Virus record (IMG/VR): IMGVR_UViG_3300006565_000930
Location: 1 to 21,001 of that record
Source of the DNA: a virus
Reading direction: 5' to 3' (one strand)
DNA: 21,001 nucleotides
Position 1 is the stretch's first letter. Every line of letters begins with the position of its first letter. The translations under genes were made by a program, and so were the position numbers. Positions 1-5,417 of the stretch are shown here, piece by piece. The notes beneath the pieces were generated by a model, which saw nothing but the letters and a program-made list of their open reading frames with translations, did no database searches and was not told the origin of the DNA.

Positions 1-2
1 AA

Positions 3-59
3 AATGGTGAACTGTTAGAACTTCTTAATACAAGGGGAATAGAAATTAATCCTTCTTGA
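3..59 (+). CDS. C-terminal tail of probable clamp-loader large subunit (gp44), partial
   Basis: An open frame enters from the left edge and ends at TGA 57-59, giving 18 residues that end in GIEINPS. The fragment is too short for a family match. The call rests on position: in T4-like phages the clamp-loader large subunit gene 44 lies directly upstream of 62, and the next gene here is a clear gp62. An 85-bp gap separates it from gp62. That gap holds a weak -10-like TATACT at 95-100 without a convincing -35. The identity is inference; only the reading frame is seen. Confidence 0.45.
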   Translation, partial: NGELLELLNTRGIEINPS

Positions 60-144
60 CCTTGAAAAGAAATTCTTTTTATCTTGGTATATTTTATACT
101 TGTTAATCATTCGGTTACTGGAACTTCAATAGGAAACTACCTAA

Positions 145-528
145 ATGACTGAACTTAAAGACTGGTTAAATTCTATTAACTTTAATAAGAACAATCTTAT
201 TGAGGAAGATCCTTCTGTAATTAAAGATTATCCTCCCTATATTATTAATCGTTGTTTATCAGGGAATCTAGATTGTATAATGTTTGCTAATGAAATGAAT
301 AAGTATTCATTCCTAGATAAAGACATGCAATATTCTTTTTATCTAAATACACTTAGGAAAAAGAAGAGATTCAGTCCCTGGCTCCGTAAGGATAAAGTCA
401 CAGACCTTGAAATCATCAAACAATACTATGGTTATAGTAACGAAAAGGCATCTAATGCTTTGAAAATATTAACCCCTGAACAAATTAAATTTATTAAACA
501 ACGACTTGAAACTGGAGGATTGACATGA
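145..528 (+). CDS. 62: DNA polymerase clamp-loader small subunit gp62
   Basis: This 127-residue protein matches the cyanophage form of T4 gp62. With gp44 it forms the ATP-driven complex that loads the gp45 sliding clamp onto primer-template DNA. Recognisable stretches are the N-terminal LKDWLNSINF (4-13), the PYIINRCLSG block (31-40), the basic RKKKRFSPWLRKDK segment (71-84) and a C-terminal helix. It is shorter than T4 gp62 (about 187 aa), which is usual for cyanophages. A modest AGGAAA lies 8 bases before the ATG. The stop overlaps the regA start (ATGA, 525-528), so translation is probably coupled. The order gp62-regA follows the T4 replication block. Confidence 0.9.
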   Translation: MTELKDWLNSINFNKNNLIEEDPSVIKDYPPYIINRCLSGNLDCIMFANEMNKYSFLDKDMQYSFYLNTLRKKKRFSPWLRKDKVTDLEIIKQYYGYSNEKASNALKILTPEQIKFIKQRLETGGLT

Positions 529-959
529 CTACCACTGAACCTGAAGTAAAGTGGTCGCAAGCCCAAATGGTAGAGGTGACCCTAAATGAACCTGATGATT
601 TCTTAAAGGTTAGAGAAACTCTTACAAGAATTGGTGTAGCTTCAAGAAAGGAAAAGAAATTATATCAAAGTTGTCATATATTACACAAGCAAGGAAGATA
701 TTATATAGTGCATTTTAAAGAGTTATTTGCTCTTGATGGAAAACACGCTAACCTTACTGTTAATGATGTTCAGCGTAGGAATCGTATTGCTCAACTTCTT
801 GCTGATTGGGGTCTTATAGGTATAGTTGATACTGCTAAAATACAGGATATAGCACCTTTAAATCAGATTAAAGTATTAGCATATAGAGACAAAGGTGACT
901 GGATACTTGAGACAAAGTATAATATAGGTAGTAAGAAAAAAAAGGTTGAAGAAACTTAG
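525..959 (+). CDS. regA: RegA translational repressor of early genes
   Basis: This is a 144-residue RegA homologue. In T4, RegA binds mRNA near the ribosome-binding sites of early genes, including its own, and blocks initiation. From residue 15 on it follows T4 RegA closely: VEVTLNEPDDFLKVRETLTR, then LYQSCHIL, YYIVHFKELF, a RRNRIAQLLADWGLI segment and a final KYNIGS. The chosen ATG is preceded by a perfect GGAGG (514-518) 6 bases upstream, which supports a 14-residue N-terminal extension over T4. The alternative ATG at 567 would match the T4 start but lacks a good ribosome-binding site. A lysine-rich tail follows the conserved end. The start overlaps the gp62 stop. Confidence 0.92.
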   Translation: MTTTEPEVKWSQAQMVEVTLNEPDDFLKVRETLTRIGVASRKEKKLYQSCHILHKQGRYYIVHFKELFALDGKHANLTVNDVQRRNRIAQLLADWGLIGIVDTAKIQDIAPLNQIKVLAYRDKGDWILETKYNIGSKKKKVEET

Positions 960-1183
960 TGTTATTTCCTAGAAAATATGCTAGTTGTCCTTGGCCTGAT
1001 AATAGGTACAGGACATACATGAACGGACGACTTAAAAAAGTAGATATGAAATCACGTCTCCTTCATATAAAGAAAGGGATTGATGAGCATAGTTGGTATC
1101 CTGAATGGGATGATAAGGAACGTTGGGCAGCACAACGTGCATTGAATAATGCACTAGATGTATTGGATGAATATGATTATTGA
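959..1183 (+). CDS. Small conserved cyanophage protein, function unknown
   Basis: The frame opens with GTG at 959, overlapping the regA stop TAG by one base, and encodes 74 residues. The protein is rich in Trp, Tyr and charged residues, with WPDNRYRTYMNGRLKK near residues 12-27 and an acidic end. I recognise no domain. An ATG at 1019 is an alternative start that would remove 20 residues, but the GTG gives tight coupling to regA, which fits this region. It is the last gene before the strong terminator at 1205-1228, so it closes the replication transcript. Confidence 0.65.
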   Translation: MLFPRKYASCPWPDNRYRTYMNGRLKKVDMKSRLLHIKKGIDEHSWYPEWDDKERWAAQRALNNALDVLDEYDY

Positions 1184-1204
1184 AGAAAACCGAATAATTT
1201 TATA

Positions 1205-1228
1205 GGGGATTCAACATCCCCTTTTTTT
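1205..1228 (+). terminator. Strong rho-independent terminator after the regA block
   Basis: GGGGAT pairs perfectly with ATCCCC around a TCAAC loop, and seven T follow (1222-1228). It lies 21 bases after the stop of the small gene downstream of regA and separates the replication genes from hsp20. Confidence 0.88.
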
Positions 1229-1250
1229 ATGGTTTATGGTTAAATAGTAA

Positions 1251-1269
1251 TGTACGCCTTCGGGGTACA
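1251..1269 (+). other. UUCG-tetraloop hairpin in the hsp20 leader
   Basis: TGTAC-G-CC / TTCG / GG-GTACA forms a 7-bp stem with one bulged G (1256) closed by the stable C(UUCG)G tetraloop. No T-run follows, so it is not a standard terminator. It ends 32 bases before the hsp20 ATG and leaves the AAAGGAGA ribosome-binding site (1288-1295) free. UUCG hairpins of this kind are common between genes in T4 mRNAs. A role in mRNA end protection or processing is inference. Confidence 0.55.
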
Positions 1270-1301
1270 CAATTTACACTCGCTTTTAAAGGAGAACTAT
1301 T

Positions 1302-1742
1302 ATGCAAAATTTAGCAAGATACCATGCTGCAAATCTTCCTGAACTCATGGAGAAGATTACTCGTAACGGCATAGGCATGGATGAATATCTAAATAGATTC
1401 TGGGAGTCTGAATCCCAATCTAATTATCCACCATATAATTTGGTGCAGTTGAATAATCATGAGTCGAGATTGGAAGTCGCACTTGCAGGCTTCAAGAAGG
1501 AAGAGGTCAAAGTCTTCACAGAGTTTGGAAAATTACATGTCGAAGGCATCAAAGAAGATAAAGAAACAGATGCAACGTATCAGCACAGGGGATTGGCACA
1601 ACGTTCATTCAAACGCTCTTGGCAACTCAGCGAAGATTGCGAAGTTCGACAGGTCGTATTTGCCGATGGACTCTTGTCCGTGGAATTGGGAAAAGTAATT
1701 CCTGAGCATCATTCACGTAAGGATTACTTGACGGTAGATTAA
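1302..1742 (+). CDS. hsp20: Small heat-shock protein Hsp20 (alpha-crystallin family)
   Basis: This 146-residue small heat-shock protein would act as an ATP-independent chaperone in the host cytoplasm, holding unfolded proteins. Hsp20 is a core gene of T4-like cyanophages, where a role in virion assembly or host stress during infection has been suggested. The alpha-crystallin domain runs from about residue 45 to 135. It includes LEVALAGFKKEEVKV (57-71), a LHVEG strand, the FKRSWQL segment and the conserved end DGLLSVEL (122-129). A strong AAAGGAGA lies 6 bases before the ATG. It sits in its own unit between the terminator at 1205-1228 and pstS, with the UUCG hairpin in its leader. Confidence 0.9.
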   Translation: MQNLARYHAANLPELMEKITRNGIGMDEYLNRFWESESQSNYPPYNLVQLNNHESRLEVALAGFKKEEVKVFTEFGKLHVEGIKEDKETDATYQHRGLAQRSFKRSWQLSEDCEVRQVVFADGLLSVELGKVIPEHHSRKDYLTVD

Positions 1743-1772
1743 GATCAGTTTAAACTGCTCTATATAAAGAGC
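1738..1772 (+). promoter_or_regulatory. Candidate pstS control region: TTAA repeats, palindrome and hairpin
   Basis: Two TTAA cores (1739 and 1750) lie 11 bp apart in ATTAAGAT-CAG-TTTAAACT. This has the spacing of a cyanobacterial Pho box but matches its flanks only partly. The second half is also the perfect palindrome CAGTTTAAACTG (1746-1757). Next comes a hairpin, GCTCT/AGAGC around ATATAA (1757-1772), containing a -10-like TATATA or TATAAA. Host PhoB control of phage pstS has been reported in related cyanophages, so a Pho box is plausible here. The match is weak and the call is inference. Confidence 0.35.
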
Positions 1773-1789
1773 CCATTAAGCGGATCCTA

Positions 1790-2752
1790 ATGAAAAGGCT
1801 TATAGCAATAGCAGCATTGTCTGCTCTCATAGCACCAGTACACGCAGGTCAAAGACTAAGCGGGGCTGGTGCTTCTTTTCCATCTAAAATATACACTAGA
1901 TGGTTTGCCGATTTCTCTAAAGAGAAAGGAGGTCACAGAGTAAACTACCAAGCAGTTGGTAGTGGTTCAGGTAGAAAAGCATTCCTAGATGAAACAGTAG
2001 ACTTCGGTGCTTCTGATGATCCTATGAAGGAAAGTGATATAGACAAAGCAAAACGAGGATTAGTTCAGATACCTATGACAGGAGGCACGATTGCTTTCGG
2101 TTATAATAATCCTGGGTGTGATTTAAAACTTACACAAGAGCAAGCAGTTCAGGTTGCTATTGGTGAGATAAACAACTGGTCACAGGTAGGATGTGATGAC
2201 CAAGCAATGACTTGGGTATATCGTTCTGATGGTTCAGGAACTACTGCTGCTTTCACAAACTCTATGCAAGCATTCAGTAAGAAGTGGAAGTTAGGTGTGG
2301 GTAAATCAGTTGCTTGGCCTGTGGGTATAGGTAACAAAGGTAATGCTGGTGTTGCTGGTAATATCAGAACTACACCAGGTTCTATTGGATATGTAAATCA
2401 ATCTTATGTTAAAGGTGAAATCAGAGCTGCTGAATTGCAGAATAAGAATGGTGACTTTGTTGCACCAACAGTTGAGTCGGGTGCTTTGGCACTCAATGGT
2501 ATTACACTCGATGAGAACCTCGCAGGGACAGACCCTAACCCTGCAGCAGAAGGTGCTTACCCCATTGCTACGCTTACATGGATACTTGCTTATGAAACTG
2601 GTAATGGTCGTAAGACTGAAGCCATAAAGACAACTCTATCTACATTACTCTCTGAGAACTATCAGGAGAAAGCATCTGTGTTAGGGTATGTTCCTTTAAG
2701 AGGTGACATTCTTGAGAAGTCTCGTGCTGCTGTTGAACGCATAGGGAAGTAA
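1790..2752 (+). CDS. pstS: Periplasmic phosphate-binding protein PstS
   Basis: This 320-residue protein is the substrate-binding component of the Pst phosphate ABC transporter. It captures phosphate in the periplasm for the host PstCAB permease. Residues 1-19 form a signal peptide (KR, a hydrophobic core, then VHA before Gly). Ligand-loop motifs of the family are visible: GAGASFPSKIY (25-35), GSGSGRKAF (57-65), FGASDDPM (72-79) and YRSDGSGTT (144-152). The length is normal. Other pst genes are absent, so the product must work with host permease. Cyanophages use pstS to raise phosphate uptake during infection. A weak ribosome-binding site (GCGGATC) precedes the ATG, and the candidate control region lies at 1738-1772. 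Confidence 0.95.
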   Translation: MKRLIAIAALSALIAPVHAGQRLSGAGASFPSKIYTRWFADFSKEKGGHRVNYQAVGSGSGRKAFLDETVDFGASDDPMKESDIDKAKRGLVQIPMTGGTIAFGYNNPGCDLKLTQEQAVQVAIGEINNWSQVGCDDQAMTWVYRSDGSGTTAAFTNSMQAFSKKWKLGVGKSVAWPVGIGNKGNAGVAGNIRTTPGSIGYVNQSYVKGEIRAAELQNKNGDFVAPTVESGALALNGITLDENLAGTDPNPAAEGAYPIATLTWILAYETGNGRKTEAIKTTLSTLLSENYQEKASVLGYVPLRGDILEKSRAAVERIGK

Positions 2753-2778
2753 GATCCTATATAAAGAAAAAGGATTTT
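2751..2778 (+). terminator. Probable terminator after pstS
   Basis: AAGATCCT (2751-2758) pairs with AGGATTTT (2771-2778) through 8 bp including one G-U, around a 12-base AT-rich loop. The stem starts in the pstS stop codon, and its 3' arm ends in four T. The stem is weaker than the one at 1205-1228, so read-through to the next gene is likely. Confidence 0.45.
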
Positions 2779-2796
2779 ATTGAGATAATAATAATC

Positions 2797-3060
2797 ATGA
2801 TGGAGAACATTAGAATAAGATGTCGCTCTTGTAATAAAGAGGTTGTTGGTTGTGCTGGTAAATCAGTCTCGTGCGGATGTCCTAATAGGGCATCCGTTAT
2901 CGGAGATGTAGTGTCTGCTGTTGATATGGATCAAGTGATTATGCTGAACTCTTATATGCCAAAAAAAGAGAAAAAAGAAGGGTTAACCGACCAAGATCTT
3001 CAGTGGCAAGAACAAAGAAGGAAGCGTAAAGTTCGTAAGTTGGATTTTGAAGTTCGCTAA
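2797..3060 (+). CDS. Small Cys-rich cyanophage protein, possible zinc ribbon
   Basis: This 87-residue protein has no recognised function. Near the N-terminus are C9-x2-C12, C19 and C26-G-C28, a pattern that could bind zinc. The second half is highly charged (KKEKKEG at 56-62 and QRRKRKVRK at 73-81) and may bind nucleic acid. There are two adjacent ATGs (2797, 2800) and no strong ribosome-binding site; I took the first. It follows the pstS terminator. Zinc and nucleic acid binding are inferred from composition only. Confidence 0.6.
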   Translation: MMENIRIRCRSCNKEVVGCAGKSVSCGCPNRASVIGDVVSAVDMDQVIMLNSYMPKKEKKEGLTDQDLQWQEQRRKRKVRKLDFEVR

Positions 3061-3137
3061 ATATTAATTACTTAGATCCACAACTCACTGTGTAGCTTTT
3101 GGTGGGGAGGTTTAAGAGAAGCATTTTACAATAGAAT

Positions 3138-3299
3138 ATGACCGACAAATCTATTGAGTCTGAAATCAAAGAAGTTCATAAGAAACTGGACGATATTGAA
3201 AAGAAACAAGAGATGATGAATAAGTTGTATCAGTTAGACCAAGAGAAAAAGAAGAAAATGGGGGAACTCCCATCAACACACATCCGTGAGATGATGTGA
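3138..3299 (+). CDS. 53-residue charged helical protein, function unknown
   Basis: ATG 3138 to TGA 3297-3299 encodes a very hydrophilic peptide rich in Lys and Glu. Residues 5-42 are consistent with one long helix or coiled coil (ESEIKEVHKKLDDIEKKQEM, then a K/E-rich run), followed by a short SSTHIREMM-like tail. No clear ribosome-binding site precedes the ATG; a GGGGAGG at 3108-3114 is too far away. Codon use and position between same-strand genes favour a real gene, but the evidence is modest. Confidence 0.5.
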   Translation: MTDKSIESEIKEVHKKLDDIEKKQEMMNKLYQLDQEKKKKMGELPSTHIREMM

Positions 3300-3305
3300 T
3301 ATAAT
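3300..3305 (+). promoter_or_regulatory. Candidate -10 element upstream of 3338 gene
   Basis: A perfect TATAAT starts one base after the stop of the 53-residue gene and 32 bases before the next ATG. The region 17 bp upstream (CACACA) is a poor -35, so this would be a -10-dependent promoter. Low confidence in AT-rich DNA. Confidence 0.3.
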
Positions 3306-3337
3306 AGATATTAATACAAACAGTTCACACTGATACA

Positions 3338-3664
3338 ATGACCGAGGAAACCATTACCAGACTTTGTTATACTAAAGAACAAGTTGATGTAATGATTCGT
3401 GCTGCTGTAGAAGAAGCGAGAGAAATTGATCGCCTTTCTATGGAGAAGCATAACCGAGAAGCAACTATCATTAGTATGATTCTTGGATTTACTACTTTGG
3501 CATTATTTGTTGATGGGTTGCTTAGAATATTAGGAATCATTCCACCTTTTATGCATATTGATGTCAATATTTTAGATAAGGTTACAAATAGAGTTGAAAG
3601 TGATATAATGCCAATGTTACAAGACGCTGCTCAAAAGGCACAAAGATACATACCAAGAAGATGA
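3338..3664 (+). CDS. Predicted single-pass membrane protein, function unknown
   Basis: This 108-residue protein has a charged helical N-terminus (about 1-42), one hydrophobic segment at about 43-70 (IISMILGFTTLALFVDGLL, then ILGIIPPF) and a soluble C-terminus ending in RYIPRR. I do not recognise the family. The stop overlaps the start of the following secreted protein (ATGA, 3661-3664), so the two are likely translated together and may act together at the membrane. Confidence 0.6.
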   Translation: MTEETITRLCYTKEQVDVMIRAAVEEAREIDRLSMEKHNREATIISMILGFTTLALFVDGLLRILGIIPPFMHIDVNILDKVTNRVESDIMPMLQDAAQKAQRYIPRR

Positions 3665-4227
3665 AAAAAGTATTAACAGCAATAATGGCAGCATCAATGC
3701 TATTGCCTACAGGGGCATTAGCATCCTCTATCAGACCAGGAGCAAGACCCCAAACATATAAACCTAAAGGTCCAAGTTGTCTTGTACTAGTAGATGATGG
3801 TGAATATGTTGAAGAGAAGTGGGAGAAGTGTGATGTACTAATAGATGATACTGGTGTAACACATCCAATAGGTAAGATCAGTAAGGTTGTTCAATGGACT
3901 ACAGAAGAGAAAGACTTTAATATAGCAGGAGGAATTGTTGGTGGTGCTGCTGGTGCTGGTGTAGGTTTTGCTGCTGGACTTGGTAGTTGTGCTTTTTTAG
4001 GACCATTCTGTCTTATTACAGCACCAGCAATAATGAATACTGGTATGGGTGTAGGAGGAGCAGCAGGTGGTAAAGGTACTGGAAAATTCTTTACTATCGT
4101 TGGTGATGATATTAATGGTAGAAGATTGATAGGAGAGATTTATTATAAAACAGGAAAGGCAGTTAGAAAAGCATCTAAAGATCTACTTAGAACAACTGGA
4201 CTGGCAGAAGGGGAGGTAAGAAAATGA
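3661..4227 (+). CDS. Predicted exported glycine-zipper protein
   Basis: This is a 188-residue protein with a clear signal peptide (KK, hydrophobic core, cleavage likely after LASS near residue 22-23). After a hydrophilic domain with two Cys (about 25-80) comes a Gly/Ala-rich stretch at about 89-138: AGGIVGGAAGAGVGFAAGLG, then a Cys-containing turn, then GMGVGGAAGGKGTG. This looks like a glycine zipper that could insert in or associate with membrane. The basic C-terminus ends in GEVRK. Function is unknown. It overlaps both neighbours by ATGA, so it belongs to a coupled set with the membrane protein before it and the small membrane protein after it. Confidence 0.65.
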   Translation: MKKVLTAIMAASMLLPTGALASSIRPGARPQTYKPKGPSCLVLVDDGEYVEEKWEKCDVLIDDTGVTHPIGKISKVVQWTTEEKDFNIAGGIVGGAAGAGVGFAAGLGSCAFLGPFCLITAPAIMNTGMGVGGAAGGKGTGKFFTIVGDDINGRRLIGEIYYKTGKAVRKASKDLLRTTGLAEGEVRK

Positions 4228-4358
4228 TTTTAGAAACATTTTTAATTTTAGCAGCATTACCATTTGTTGCATTATCTTTATTCTTTGGAACTAAGGGAGG
4301 ATATTATGATAGTGATGACTATACTGGTGATGGTTGTGCTCACGATGTAAAACGATGA
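4224..4358 (+). CDS. 44-residue predicted membrane peptide
   Basis: ATG 4224 overlaps the previous stop (ATGA), and TGA is at 4356-4358. Residues 3-22 are one hydrophobic helix (LETFLILAALPFVALSLFFG), followed by a Gly/Tyr/Asp-rich hydrophilic end. The previous gene carries a GGGGAGG-type ribosome-binding site (4211-4216) 8 bases upstream, which supports this start. No family is recognised. It may be a small partner of the exported protein upstream. Confidence 0.55.
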   Translation: MILETFLILAALPFVALSLFFGTKGGYYDSDDYTGDGCAHDVKR

Positions 4359-4513
4359 AACAAACTAAATGGTCTGCTCAAATATTATTACAATCAAATC
4401 GATTAACAAAAGTTGAATTTGTTTGTGAATCTAATTTGAGAGGTGATGCTGAACAAAGATGTAAAGCACTTTATGGTGTATCAGATGTTAGACAACTTAA
4501 AAGAGAGTGGTAA
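4355..4513 (+). CDS. 52-residue hypothetical protein
   Basis: ATG 4355 overlaps the previous stop by ATGA, and TAA is at 4511-4513. The product is hydrophilic with two Cys (24 and 36) and the order KVEFVCESNLRGDAEQRCKA in the middle. No domain is recognised. Support comes from the unbroken chain of overlapping starts and stops in this stretch. Confidence 0.5.
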   Translation: MKQTKWSAQILLQSNRLTKVEFVCESNLRGDAEQRCKALYGVSDVRQLKREW

Positions 4514-4677
4514 TGACACAAGAACAGGCAGAAAAAAAGATTCTTGAAAAACAGAAAAGAAAAGCATACAAAGAATATCTCTCAGATCTTCGCCACGATA
4601 GAAGAAGTATTGGTGTAAAATTTTATGATGCTAAAGGAAGTGGTAGGATTATAAACGGCAAGAAGAAATATGATTGA
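4513..4677 (+). CDS. 54-residue basic hypothetical protein
   Basis: The start overlaps the previous stop by one base (TAATG). Residues 1-30 form a charged helix rich in Lys, Glu and Arg. The C-terminal half has GVKFYDAKGSGRIINGKKKY, which could be a small beta unit. No function is recognised. It is part of the overlapping micro-gene chain from 3661 to 4765. Confidence 0.5.
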   Translation: MTQEQAEKKILEKQKRKAYKEYLSDLRHDRRSIGVKFYDAKGSGRIINGKKKYD

Positions 4678-4765
4678 TACATCACCCAGTTCGATAAGAG
4701 TATTTTTTATTATTATTTTATCAATTGCGTGGTTGTGGATTTTTAATACTCCAACTAAAGAATAG
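4670..4765 (+). CDS. 31-residue predicted membrane peptide
   Basis: ATG 4670 lies within the previous gene's last codons (8-base overlap), and TAG is at 4763-4765. Residues 9-25 are hydrophobic (IRVFFIIILSIAWLWIF), so a single membrane helix is expected. Very short genes are easy to over-call; support is the coupling and the strongly hydrophobic core. Confidence 0.4.
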   Translation: MIDTSPSSIRVFFIIILSIAWLWIFNTPTKE

Positions 4766-4766
4766 C

Positions 4767-4810
4767 TTGACTAGATAGTTTACATCCATTATAATAGTAA
4801 GGTAAACTAT
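4767..4810 (+). promoter_or_regulatory. Sigma70-type promoter inside a symmetric operator-like inverted repeat
   Basis: TTGACT (4767-4772), a 17-bp spacer and a perfect TATAAT (4790-4795) form a near-consensus host sigma70 promoter, 24 bases before ATG 4819. A perfect 9-bp inverted repeat, ATAGTTTAC (4775-4783) and GTAAACTAT (4802-4810), surrounds it and is centred exactly on the -10 box. Start of transcription is expected near 4802, so the left arm is not in the RNA and the repeat is better explained as a DNA operator than an RNA hairpin. It probably drives 4819-5414 and may extend into the sugar cluster. Confidence 0.8.
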
Positions 4811-4818
4811 TCAGAGCA

Positions 4819-5031
4819 ATGACGCTTACTTCAAAATTTAAGAAAGATCTGCAGACACTTCGTGCTGCTGCTAACAAAGAAATTTTTCTTGATGTAAAGA
4901 ACCCGAAGTTATATAAAAAGATTAGAAGATTTTATCAAGATGAAGTAGTATTGGATGGGGAAGATCCAGAAAGAGATTATGAACTCTTGATTGAGTGTGT
5001 AAGACAGGATCTTGAAGGAGTAGAGGTATAA
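4819..5031 (+). CDS. 70-residue hypothetical protein, first gene after the early promoter
   Basis: This is a charged, mostly helical protein with an acidic C-terminal half (DEVVLDGEDPERDYELLIE at about 41-59). No domain or catalytic motif is recognised. It is the first gene behind the promoter at 4767-4795, so it is probably made early in infection. The next gene starts 2 bases after its stop. Confidence 0.6.
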   Translation: MTLTSKFKKDLQTLRAAANKEIFLDVKNPKLYKKIRRFYQDEVVLDGEDPERDYELLIECVRQDLEGVEV

Positions 5032-5032
5032 G

Positions 5033-5272
5033 ATGATTGTTCTCCTTGAAAGATTTCCTTATCGTTATGTTGAGAACGGTACATTAGAAAACGGTAAACC
5101 TGATTTCCGTATTCAAAAGATGGATAGAAATTCTCCCAGATGGAAGGATATGTATCTCTGTGATAACGGAATGCAGTTGTCTCAAGCTATGGAAGACTTT
5201 GAGTACACCAAATGGCTTGATCCTGCTGGTGTTACTTGCTACACTAAAGATGAGGCAAGAAGTTATGAGTGA
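5033..5272 (+). CDS. 79-residue hypothetical protein
   Basis: The start lies one base after the preceding TAA, with GGAGTAGAGG upstream as ribosome-binding site. The protein is rich in aromatic residues, with RFPYRYVENG at 7-16 and WKDMYLCDNGMQLSQAMEDF at about 37-56. No family is recognised. Its last codons overlap the start of the next small gene by 8 bases. Confidence 0.55.
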   Translation: MIVLLERFPYRYVENGTLENGKPDFRIQKMDRNSPRWKDMYLCDNGMQLSQAMEDFEYTKWLDPAGVTCYTKDEARSYE

Positions 5273-5414
5273 TGAGTTTAATAGGATTGCATCAGCATTG
5301 GAAAGAATCGCCAATGCGTTAGAGCACCTACATATTGAGAAGATCGATCACGCACATATCGATGACATTGGTGAGATCCACGGTGATGTGGTAACTCATC
5401 CTAAACAATTTTAA
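5265..5414 (+). CDS. 49-residue hypothetical protein with helical N-terminus
   Basis: I chose ATG 5265, which overlaps the previous gene by 8 bases and sits behind a GAGGCAAGA ribosome-binding site. A longer upstream frame exists but would overlap the previous gene almost fully. Residues 4-22 (EFNRIASALERIANALEHL) have a heptad-like Ile/Leu pattern suggesting a short coiled coil. The rest is rich in His and Asp (EKIDHAHIDDIGEIHGD). It ends 3 bases before gmd. Function is unknown. Confidence 0.5.
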   Translation: MSDEFNRIASALERIANALEHLHIEKIDHAHIDDIGEIHGDVVTHPKQF

Positions 5415-5417
5415 ATA

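Noticed and set aside
1241-1250. TAAATAGTAA as a T4-type late promoter for hsp20
   Set aside because: It does not match TATAAATA closely, and similar AT-rich strings occur throughout the window.
1459-1698. Plus-strand open frame of 79 codons inside hsp20
   Set aside because: It lies wholly inside the conserved alpha-crystallin domain in another frame and has low-complexity basic composition.
2149-2337. Minus-strand open frame within pstS
   Set aside because: It is a shadow of a clearly conserved PstS coding region, with no ribosome-binding site or recognisable product.
3061-3137. Possible structured RNA in the gap before the 53-residue gene (CACA...TGTG stem)
   Set aside because: Only a 4-bp stem could be formed, which is expected by chance.
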